Source: Symsagittifera roscoffensis
Taxonomy: Eukaryota; Xenacoelomorpha; Acoela; Convolutidae
Direction of reading: 5' to 3'
NCBI RefSeq assembly: GCF_963678635.1
Contig: NC_087069.1
Location: 53,232,251 to 53,296,250, forward strand
Length of the DNA: 64,000 nucleotides
The position numbers and the translations under genes are program-made. Position 1 is the first letter of the stretch. Every line of letters starts with the position of its first letter. The notes under the pieces were generated by a model that did no database searches, was not told the DNA's origin, and saw only the letters and a program-made list of their open reading frames with translations. Below, piece by piece: positions 1 to 9,166 of this stretch.

Positions 1-821
1 GTTATTTGAACGATTAGCCAAACGGTGAAGGCTAGAAGATTCTGGAATTCTAATTTTTAAAAATTCGAATTATGACGTCATATTTCTGAGAAACGTCAGA
101 GACGGCCATTTTAGCTAAAATAGCAGAAAGAAACAGAACAACTTTATCTGCGATTACGAACAGTACGAAATCGAGACTAAAAAACAACAACGAACTACCG
201 AACAGCAGAGGACGTTCCGAGTTGCAACTATTGTGCTGTTACAATAGTTGCAAGGCCGTTGCGAGCAACGGTGAAGGGTAAAACCCAGCCTTCCGAGTTA
301 TTGTGAACTGGATATTAAGAAGCTTGATTCACCGGATTCAAGAATCCGGAAGGGTCTCGGGACGTGGACTTTTATGAACTTATATTGAATTTTAGCATCC
401 GTCATGTCCTGACTTGAATTTAATTAAGATCTTAATTCGTTTTGACAAGAATGAGGTGCTAGGAGTTGGGGGAAAGGGTTGATCCATCTTCGATGGAGAT
501 GATGATTTTTATCTACTGAACAAAAACAATAGTAATATAATAAGTAGTAGCCCTGTTTTTAGGAGTGACCTCGTGGTCTGGGGATACAGAGACCCAGCCA
601 TGAGCTCACTAATTTTGCATGTAATTCAGTTAATTTGAGCGTTCTGGTCGAAGCCGGAGAACAGTAGCGTTTTTGTCAGCCTGATGTAAGAAAGACCACC
701 GAAAAGTACTGGCTTGGTAGAGACGGTGAAAAACATGCAAAGCTCTGTTTAGACGCTAGCCAGTCGTCTTAAGACTTAGTTTTGTTATCCGTCGATATGT
801 ATCTTCCGGGCGAATGTTACA
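1..821 (+). repeat. 5' LTR of element 1 (partial, left end outside window)
   Basis: Bases 1-821 repeat exactly at 21813-22633. The LTR ends with the canonical CA at 820-821 (CGAATGTTACA). It contains three consecutive perfect hairpins: a 13-bp stem at 222-234/241-253, a 7-bp stem at 256-262/265-271 and a 7-bp stem at 332-338/343-349. The promoter and R region should lie here, but I see no clear TATA box or AATAAA signal. Confidence 0.95.
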
Positions 822-833
822 TGTATGTTTTTA

Positions 834-848
834 TGGCGCTCCTGGGTG
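834..848 (+). other. Candidate primer binding site, tRNA-Asn-like
   Basis: TGGCGCTCCTGGGTG starts 12 nt after the LTR end. From my knowledge of animal tRNA-Asn, whose 3' end reads roughly CCACCC, a G/C-rich acceptor strand, then GCCA, it is complementary apart from about two acceptor-stem positions that vary among species. Starting with TGG and lying near the LTR are as expected for a minus-strand primer site. The 12-nt spacing is somewhat long. Confidence 0.55.
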
Positions 849-1379
849 TTATTCTTTTTTAACATCATGACCGGCAGAACCGTTAACGAGCACTCCGCGC
901 CGAGCGGATGCTCACATTAACGCCCTTATTAGGCCTAAACCGCCGGGGCGGAAGGGTAGTTCGGAACGCGGAGGCCTTCCGGATTGCCGTGAATAGTTTT
1001 TTAACCTAGTTAAGACCGAAAATTCACAAACCAGGAAGGGTGGGGGGATCGGCCGTCCCCTCGTCCCCTGAGCGGTTGGTGACCAAAAACACTTAAAGAT
1101 ATAAGTAAAACCAAACAAAAAGTAGTATAGTACCCAAGAAAAACAAAAAACATAAAAAAATAACCGAAAAAACCAAAAACAGTAAAAAAGTAAAAAATCA
1201 GTAGAAATCATCCCCCCAGACAAGATGTGATTCAACCCCCCCGTTTGTTGTTGATAGATATATTGTTGTTACAGGCATTTATATCAGTCAGGATCGTTAC
1301 GATCAATTTTGCCCGTTTGGGAGGCTTGTACTGTAGGGTTATTTGAGCATTTAAGCACGTTAATGATAAATTGCGCCCA

Positions 1380-2945
1380 ATCCGGAAGGGTCAGCTGATT
1401 TGCGCTCAATTCGGAAGGGTCCGGGGTGAAGACCGATCCGGCAAGCAGTACAGGGAACAACAGGAAGAGGCTCAACGACAACTACAATCGACTGTTGGGT
1501 ATCGTTAACAAGTTTTGTATCCCTTTTGGTACAAAAAGTAAGATAGTAATCTGTGGGGGGCTCGACAGTGCTGCACTGTAGTGACCCTTCACCGAACTGC
1601 GAATATCCGAGTTAAGCACCTTAATTCGGAGATTAAACAAACCCGGAGGGGTATAGTATTCCTAATATTATTACTTATATAGCCTATATTAATAGTCTTA
1701 TATCGATTTTCAGACAAAAACAACGAGAACTGACCGGTTTTTAGGGTCAAAATTGCGATATTTTGATCCCCCCACAAGTCGCGATTTTTGAGATATCGAT
1801 ATTTTTTGAAACGGAAAAAAGCGCTAAGTTAGTGTGTTACATCGTAACTGCACTACTGTAATAAGCAGAACCGGTTAACTTTAGTTCGGAAGTGGTTGGA
1901 ACTAGTTGGTACAAAAAACCAAATTTTCCAATTTTTGATAGTAAGAAACACTATAAAATCAGAAAATTTTTTGAAATTTTTGAGTTACAACAGCAAAAAT
2001 AGTTGTTCGGACAACGTCCACTAGTGAATCTACGAGTTTTAAAACCCGCTACCCGAAAGCCTTCCGGGTTGCAGAGAAATCGAACATAACGTGTTTGATT
2101 TGGTGGATTCATCAATCCGGAGGGGTCCAGGTAGCATAGTTTTTCACAAAATTTTTCTACAAAAGCGTTTTATATCGGGTCTTTTGCATTGAACTAGAAG
2201 AGTATAGGCCTTCTGAGCTCAGATCAATAGTTTTTAGGTCGAAAGGACCAGATTTGCGGAAAAAGTTAGGCGGAACCTATAAGAGAGAAAATTTTTTGAG
2301 TTCGGAAAAAAGACGTTTTGGTTAATAACTTTGGAACTACTGATCATATCGAGTTGATCTTGGTACCAATAGATCAGAAATTAGCTGAGCTTACTAATAG
2401 GATCAGAAATTTTTCGGGAAAGCGAGAAAGAAAATTTTTTGAGATTGTTTTTAGCAAATTACACAAATCCGGAGGGGTACACCCTTCACGTTTTATAAAT
2501 TTTTCTGAAAAACCCTTATACCCCTACCAAAAGTTGATAGCGATTGAACTAAGTAACTTAGGACAGTTCTAGACAAAAAGGGAAGGCTGAAGGCACAAGA
2601 CAACCATAATAGAGTTGAAGTTAGGCAAGTGATAAGACCCTTCACCGTTAGTGTGAATTGTCAAATAAGTGCCTTAACTTCAACCCGGAGGGGTCTAGGA
2701 AAGGACCCTATACCCTTCCCAGTTAATTCAAACAGCATAATAGTAACGCAGAACGTATCCGGAGGGGTATAAGCTGAAATTAAGAAAACTACAAAAAGCT
2801 ACTTTGACAGAGCTAAGGGCTCCGAAGTCAGAGGGGTCCAAATCCGGAGGGGTCTACTATTAACTAACTCGGAGGGGTCCCAATCCGGAGGGGTCTATAT
2901 TCTGACAGTCCGGAAGGGTCCTATTTGTGCCAATCCGGAGGGGTA
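1380..2945 (+). repeat. Dispersed TCCGGAGGGGT motif array
   Basis: Copies or near copies lie at about 1380, 1410, 1642, 2115, 2467, 2684, 2757, 2830, 2841, 2868, 2882, 2908 and 2932. Related copies are at 344 in the LTR and at 949 and 1032. Six of them fall within 120 bp at 2830-2945. Spacing is irregular, so this is not a simple tandem satellite. Confidence 0.8.
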
Positions 2946-3724
2946 TTATTTTATTAAGGACTTAGGTAAACGAAAGAAAGACCAAAAAGCGAGAGGTATT
3001 AGGTTATTAATAAACAGGCTAGGTATCAGTGACTGCACTGGTAACTTGCCTCTCAAAAAGAACCAGACTAATACAAAACAGGTCCGAACTCGGATATTCG
3101 CGACACTAAGTCTAAATTAAAAAGAGCGTGACTCATTGGTGTGGATTGAAACATAATACGTTTTTGGGGAAAGTGACTGCCCTGAGGATTTTAGTAGGTC
3201 TAGCTCGGGCAGTCCGAAGGCAGATAGGTAACACAGTACTCGGTGGGTGCAATAGACGCCCACTTGAGAAAATAACTGCCTTCAAAGTTTTGTCTGTTTG
3301 GTGCAGCACCAAGCAGGGAAAGCTTTTTCTTTAAAAGACAAGTTCGACTATTGTACTGCGACCGACTAAGAGTACAAGACACATACGTTTTTTTTATATA
3401 TACATTCATATTGTGTCAATATATATTTTTTTGTTTTTTGATTTTAAATCAACCTAAACTGTGCTTGATTGGGTAGTGAGTACACTATCTTTTAAATTGA
3501 CTGATAACATCATATTGTGCTAGTTTCCAGATCTTTGGACCGATAATCGGCTATTGTGAATAAATTTTATACAAACTGTACTCTGACAACATACAGGGAT
3601 TCGTGGTCACTATTTAATAGAATCTGGTGAAATTTATTGTGTTGTGTCATTATTATTGTTAATAAAACTATAAGGTCTCTAGCAATTGAGTCAAGAGTAG
3701 GCATAGGAAAGTGACAAATAAAGA

Positions 3725-6700
3725 ATGAGTTTAGACAAGTCGAGGATACCAAAACGAGGTAATAGCTCTAGGAAATTCATACCTGAAAAGCAAAGAAAAA
3801 CGATGATCGATCCTTTTGTGGATTGGATCAAGCGATCCCGGTCTGACAAAAGGGGGACGGTTTCAGGCAGAATGGTTGAAACGAGAAGTCAGAAGACCTC
3901 AGAAGAGCGAAGAGAACTGTTAGAAGTGGAGGTCAATACGGACCATACCATGAACGACAACCAGGGAGTAAATGGACTGGAAGGGAGAGGCAGAAGGCTG
4001 GCGAGTGAATCTACTCCGGTAGAACAAGGCCATGATTTTGCCACTTCCACCGGGACGTTGGATCGAGAGGAGATGTCGGAACTGTCCGACATCTCAACTG
4101 AAGTAACGGCGACTAGAAGATCTCCGACAGACAACACTATGATGGCAGGCGGAACGGGGAAACAAACAACGTCATCATCATTCTCAGAAAGAATGAAGAA
4201 CACCTTCGGAAACATCTTTCCATTCAGCATGGGAGGAGGAGCAGGAAACGATGGGGAGTCCCAGGAGGAAGAGGATGAAGAGGAGCAAGGGGACTTTGGA
4301 TCTCAAGTCAGTCTCAATAGTTCGATCCAGGAGAGTGAGGCACACGTCGGAAGAGAGACTGGAACCATGGATAAATTTGGTGTAGTGACAACGATAAGCA
4401 AAGAGGCAAACACACCGGGCCAGTCGAAGGACTTCGCGATTAGGACAAGTTCGGAGCCACAACCTGAAGAGAGTAGAACCAGAGGGCTTGGCAACGCGTT
4501 AGCGGATCCTGAAATAGATAATGAAAAGACGTCAAGACAGAGAGTCAAGGCCCGGATCTCGACCAGCACGAAGCTACCTGGGACCGACAGAGTTACACCA
4601 CCACTAGTGACGCCACTCATGGATAACGGGGCAGCACTAGAGGAAGCCTTAAACAACATAGTGGGCAGTTTAGGAGAACAAAATGAACAGATGTCGATAA
4701 GGATGAGTGAACTAGAAAGAGCAGTTCACATTGAAAGAGAAAGTCTGCGGGAAGAAATAAACCGCAACAGACAAGAAGTTGACAGAAGCGAAAAACGCTT
4801 GAAAGAAAGAACGGACGAACATATGACGAGGAACTTGTCGCGAATGACAAGAGAAGCGGAACAGAGGGAGTTACGCTTAAGAGCCGACATGGAGAAGTTA
4901 AGAATTCAACAAGAGCAGTCTCTTGGGTCTCTTGACACAAAGATAGATGCGATGATGGAGAGGCGAACTCAGGCTATCATGGATAGGTTGGACGGGCTAC
5001 TAAGCAGCAAGAGTGGACCAAAAGAAGGAGAGCCGAACTCGGGAGGTCCCAGCAGGGAACCGAGGGTGAACTTCAATGAACATCAAAGGAGGAAGACGTA
5101 TGGATCCACTAGAGGCAGGGGCAGTTCATCAGGCTATGCCACAAGGGGTAATACAGCATGGGGCCCGAACAGTAGAGCAAGTTCAACGGGGAACAGACAA
5201 ACCTCGAACGAACGACCAACGCAAGGCACACATGCGACCGGGAGAAGCGATTCTGGCAACATGGGGCATACAAGCCCGAGGAGGAGTCACATGGGCCAAG
5301 CGGGAAACGCTCATGGTGATTCGGATTGTAGGGATGTACCGCACACAGAGCCTTCGACAAGGTGTGAGGACACTCAGGCGGGACACTCAAGGGATGCTAC
5401 GGCAATGGCCACAGCATTTGAACCCCTGAACAGGTCTTTGGAGACATTCCTGACGCGGTTATCTAGAACCAATGAACGCAGTGAAAAGTCCAGAAGAGTC
5501 TTTAAGAAACCAAGATGCTACAAAGACGAATCTGATGGCTGTATTGATACCTGGATAGAGGTAATGAAGCTGCATTTCGAGGAAGAAGACTTGTCTGAGA
5601 GACAGGAATGCAGCGCGCTCACCAGCAACTTAGAAGGGACAGCCCTGAACTGTGTCATGGCCAAGAAACAGTATCAACGTGACACTGCTGAGAAAATCTT
5701 CGAAATCTTATTAAACCGTTTCGGATCAGGGGTGCAGGGGCACCAGGCGATGATGCGCTTCGAGAAACGGAGGCAGCGGGAAGATGAAACTATAGACAAG
5801 TTTCTCGATGATTTGGAAATGCTGAGAAGACGCAGCCAACCGGATGAGTCAAACCGAAGGATGAACCTGGCCGTAGCCTCAAAATTCATCGATGGTGTGA
5901 AAAACGATGAACTTCGTACGATGCTAGCAACGCATTACACACCACTATCAACTAATGCGCCAACACCGGAGGAGTTGAGACTCAAATCGAAAGAGTATCT
6001 ATTGCTGAAACCTCCTTCGAGATCTGGATATTACAAGAACAATTATGGCAATTTTAACAACGGACCAGCGAACCAAGGGAACAATTGGTATAAACCGAGG
6101 GACGATATGGACAAGAGACGCTCTTGTGCTAATTGTAGTTCAACAGACCATCATGTGTCAGCATGCCCAGCTTATAAACAAGGCATGAAAGCAATAGGCT
6201 TTAGCCTCGAGGACGAAGATGCGTCAGAGTTGGAACATGAGGATTTCATGAGAGGAGTAATTGCGAAATTCGGCCCGAGGTGTTTCTTTTGCAACTTGGA
6301 AGGTCATTTTAAATCAGACTGTCCACAATTCTGGGATGCAGTGGCAGACATCAAGCATCCAAGGCATGAAGAAGCTTTATCGGGAGTGAAAGCAAGCAAG
6401 GCTCGACTTTTAAACGAAGCAGAGGCACACAGGAAGGACAAACCTCAAGAGCTGGCGGCAAAGAAGATGCAAGCGGTAACAGGAGAAGCATGTGAACCGG
6501 AACCAGCAACTGCGGCCGATGACTTCAAGATCGATTACAAGGCAGCCGCAAAGGATGCTCTAAATAGAGTACAACAGGAACTGGTGACGAAAGAAATCGA
6601 ACAAAAAGTGAAACTTGAACTGGAAAATGAAAAGCTTCAGGAGCAACTGAATACCTTCGAAGCAACGGAGTTCGAGGAGACGAAAACACCAAGCAGTTTA

Positions 6701-9166
6701 GATATGAAACTTAAAGTGATCTCCGGTAAGAGGTTCGGCATGGCGCCGCAGGGAAAGAAGATACAGTCGATAATCTCAGTGGCTGGACACCAGGTAATAA
6801 GAAATTTGAGTGAACCATCAGAGTTCACTTTAATGCATTTGGACACATATGCAGATTATCTGAGGCAGGTGGAGCCACGCACTGAGTCGAGAGCTGTGCG
6901 AGCACTACTAACGACGGGTGGCCCTCGCATGAAGAAACTTCATGGACGCTACTTGGAGGTCTATGGGCCGTATCAAATAATGCTGAACGTGGATGGAATC
7001 AGCATCTACACCAGGACTTACATAACAACAGATGATGACCAAATGGGGCAGATCTATTTGGGTGAAGAGGAACTCAAAGTCCGCAGGATAGGCCATGACG
7101 CCATGATGGAACAAGACGCGGTACATATTGGATATGAAGCAGATGTGACAGCACACCTGCTTGACACCAACGGAACAAAAATCGGAGTCACAGGGCTTCT
7201 GGACACAGGCGCGGTGGTGAGTGTGATGCCGATAAAAACCTGGGAGAGAATGGGCTTCACGCGGGAAGATCTGATTCCTACGAATCTCCGACTAGCCGCT
7301 GCAAATCGAGGAGCTATCTACGTAGCCGGAAGAACACCGGTGACGGTCCTTCACATGGGAGGACGGAACCTCTGGATGAGCTTCCTGGTGGTAGAGAATC
7401 TGGACGACGCCGACCAATTCATCTTGGGCAGAGATTTTGTCAGGAACTTTGACGTGATGATTGACTTAAACAACGGTCTAATACGGATTAGAAACCCGGA
7501 CCGAAAGTATGTTAAGAGACCCATTAATAGGATAATAACAGATGAAAATAAGGTACCAGTTTTTTTGGATAGAAAAGTAAAGTTACAACCAGGACAAGCT
7601 GTAGTAGCGATTTTTAGAATGAGAAATTTAAATTCGTTAAGTGATAGTAAACAGGTTTGCTTAGTACCGAATCCAAATAGTCAGAGTTCGGTGATTTTAG
7701 GCCGGAGCTTCTCGGTAACGCGAAACGGACTGTGTGTCAGTGTGTTGTTGAACACACTGGACACCACGGTTTCAATCCAGCGTGGAAAGAAGCTTGGCTA
7801 CGCCTTGCCGATGAGGACCGACTATGAGGAGACAGAAAACTCGAAGAAATATAGTGTGAAAGACTGTCCTTATCATGCAAATAAAGATAAAATCTTAAAG
7901 AGAATTAATGAATTAAAATCTATTCATAAATTGTTTTCAATGAAATCCGAAACGGACGACGGCTTATCAAGCTGCTCGAATTTTCCGGAACGCCCCTCGT
8001 CATATGAACTAGATTCTGACAAACCGGTTTTGCCAGAAATAGAACATTTAAAAGGAAAAATAGGTGAGGGAGATTTTGAAAAATTGCGGGACCTCCTAAA
8101 TCGGAACGCCGAGGTATTTTCAAAACATAAGGCGGATATCGGTTGTTGTAATTTCGTCGAACACGAAATCGAACTAGAAGAGGGCGCCGTTCCCCATAGG
8201 GAAGGCGCAAGGCGAATGACGCCACATAAATCGGAAGCGTGCCCAGCGGAAATAGAAATGTTGCTTGAATACGACATGATAGAACCCTCGAAATCACCAT
8301 GGGCTTGCGGAGTAGTAATGGCGAAAAAGAAAGGGGGGCAGCTTAGATTTTGTTGCGACTTTCGTTACTTGAACGCGGTAACGATTAAAGATGCGTACCC
8401 GATACCACGAATAGACGAGAGCCTATCCAAACTTGGTGATGCAAAGTTCTTCACCACATTGGACTTGGGTTCTGCCTTCTGGCAGGTTCCTCTGCGAAAG
8501 AAGGACAGGGAGAAAACCGGATTCGCGTGCGAATTGGGGTTGTACCAGTGGAAGAGGATGCCCTTCGGCTTGTGCAATGCAACAGCAACCTTTCAAAGGC
8601 TGATGGCTCAGGCTTTGACAGGAGTGACCAAAAAGTACGGGAATCTCTTGATGTGCTACGTGGATGACGTAGTCATAGCGACACCAACCCTGGAGGATCA
8701 CATTGATCGACTCGATGAGGTCTTCGGATGTATGAAAAGAGCAGGCTTGAAATGCAAACCATCGAAATGTGAAATCCTTAGGGATTCGATCAAGTACCTG
8801 GGAAGAATGGTGGACCGGCATGGTGTGAGGCCAGATCCAGAAGCAGTAGAGGCTGTGCTGACATGGAAAGCTCCTAGAACGGACACACAGCTCATGAGCT
8901 TCCTAGGGTTTGCCAATTACTACCGAGAATTCATAAAAGGATACGCGGACAAGGTGTACCCGATGCAGAAGCTGATGCGCAACAAAGGGAAAAAGTTCGA
9001 ATGGAACGATGAGGCACAAGTTGCTTTCGAGAACATAAAGCGGGAACTGTGCGAAGCGCCAGTGCTGGGCATGCCTACAGAAAAGGGCATGTATGTTCTT
9101 GACACAGACGCATCGGTGGTGCCAGAACAGTCCTCCGTCCCATTGCATACGGCAGCAAGGTCTTGA
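3725..9166 (+). CDS. Gag-Pol polyprotein of element 1, N-terminal part (Gag, PR, RT, start of RNase H)
   Basis: The ORF is 1,813 codons. Residues 1-310 are low-complexity and acidic, about 320-400 are coiled-coil-like and charged, and 440-560 are rich in G, S, R and T. About 590-770 match a retrotransposon capsid. Two CCHC zinc knuckles follow near 800 (CANCSSTDHHVSAC) and 855 (CFFCNLEGHFKSDC). The protease has LLDTGAVVSV near 1158 and the partner motif FILGRDF. RT spans about 1515-1735 with MPFGL and the active-site YVDD near 1644. RNase H begins with LDTDAS near 1793, after which the frame is lost and the ORF ends. Gag and Pol share one frame, so no gag/pol frameshift is needed. The first ATG is taken; an internal start at MVETRSQK (about residue 50) is possible. 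Confidence 0.93.
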   Translation: MSLDKSRIPKRGNSSRKFIPEKQRKTMIDPFVDWIKRSRSDKRGTVSGRMVETRSQKTSEERRELLEVEVNTDHTMNDNQGVNGLEGRGRRLASESTPVEQGHDFATSTGTLDREEMSELSDISTEVTATRRSPTDNTMMAGGTGKQTTSSSFSERMKNTFGNIFPFSMGGGAGNDGESQEEEDEEEQGDFGSQVSLNSSIQESEAHVGRETGTMDKFGVVTTISKEANTPGQSKDFAIRTSSEPQPEESRTRGLGNALADPEIDNEKTSRQRVKARISTSTKLPGTDRVTPPLVTPLMDNGAALEEALNNIVGSLGEQNEQMSIRMSELERAVHIERESLREEINRNRQEVDRSEKRLKERTDEHMTRNLSRMTREAEQRELRLRADMEKLRIQQEQSLGSLDTKIDAMMERRTQAIMDRLDGLLSSKSGPKEGEPNSGGPSREPRVNFNEHQRRKTYGSTRGRGSSSGYATRGNTAWGPNSRASSTGNRQTSNERPTQGTHATGRSDSGNMGHTSPRRSHMGQAGNAHGDSDCRDVPHTEPSTRCEDTQAGHSRDATAMATAFEPLNRSLETFLTRLSRTNERSEKSRRVFKKPRCYKDESDGCIDTWIEVMKLHFEEEDLSERQECSALTSNLEGTALNCVMAKKQYQRDTAEKIFEILLNRFGSGVQGHQAMMRFEKRRQREDETIDKFLDDLEMLRRRSQPDESNRRMNLAVASKFIDGVKNDELRTMLATHYTPLSTNAPTPEELRLKSKEYLLLKPPSRSGYYKNNYGNFNNGPANQGNNWYKPRDDMDKRRSCANCSSTDHHVSACPAYKQGMKAIGFSLEDEDASELEHEDFMRGVIAKFGPRCFFCNLEGHFKSDCPQFWDAVADIKHPRHEEALSGVKASKARLLNEAEAHRKDKPQELAAKKMQAVTGEACEPEPATAADDFKIDYKAAAKDALNRVQQELVTKEIEQKVKLELENEKLQEQLNTFEATEFEETKTPSSLDMKLKVISGKRFGMAPQGKKIQSIISVAGHQVIRNLSEPSEFTLMHLDTYADYLRQVEPRTESRAVRALLTTGGPRMKKLHGRYLEVYGPYQIMLNVDGISIYTRTYITTDDDQMGQIYLGEEELKVRRIGHDAMMEQDAVHIGYEADVTAHLLDTNGTKIGVTGLLDTGAVVSVMPIKTWERMGFTREDLIPTNLRLAAANRGAIYVAGRTPVTVLHMGGRNLWMSFLVVENLDDADQFILGRDFVRNFDVMIDLNNGLIRIRNPDRKYVKRPINRIITDENKVPVFLDRKVKLQPGQAVVAIFRMRNLNSLSDSKQVCLVPNPNSQSSVILGRSFSVTRNGLCVSVLLNTLDTTVSIQRGKKLGYALPMRTDYEETENSKKYSVKDCPYHANKDKILKRINELKSIHKLFSMKSETDDGLSSCSNFPERPSSYELDSDKPVLPEIEHLKGKIGEGDFEKLRDLLNRNAEVFSKHKADIGCCNFVEHEIELEEGAVPHREGARRMTPHKSEACPAEIEMLLEYDMIEPSKSPWACGVVMAKKKGGQLRFCCDFRYLNAVTIKDAYPIPRIDESLSKLGDAKFFTTLDLGSAFWQVPLRKKDREKTGFACELGLYQWKRMPFGLCNATATFQRLMAQALTGVTKKYGNLLMCYVDDVVIATPTLEDHIDRLDEVFGCMKRAGLKCKPSKCEILRDSIKYLGRMVDRHGVRPDPEAVEAVLTWKAPRTDTQLMSFLGFANYYREFIKGYADKVYPMQKLMRNKGKKFEWNDEAQVAFENIKRELCEAPVLGMPTEKGMYVLDTDASVVPEQSSVPLHTAARS

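Larger units (their letters stand above)
822..3724 (+). other. Long 5' leader of element 1
   Basis: About 2.9 kb between the LTR and the gag start without a convincing gene. Small open frames (for example 2318-2572 and 3128-3334) look like chance uORFs. The region is dominated by a recurring short motif, TCCGGAGGGGT or TCCGGAAGGGT, with a few partner segments of the type ACCCTTCACC (about 1583, 2470, 2637) that could pair with it. A long structured leader could hold packaging, dimerisation or internal-initiation signals; this is inference. Confidence 0.7.

Noticed and set aside
2318-3334. Small ORFs in the leader (2318-2572 and 3128-3334) as genes
   Set aside because: They overlap the repeated leader motif, have no recognisable protein features and no supporting context.
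9110-9130. Programmed frameshift inside RNase H
   Set aside because: No slippery site, and residues appear to be missing as well, which a frameshift alone would not explain.
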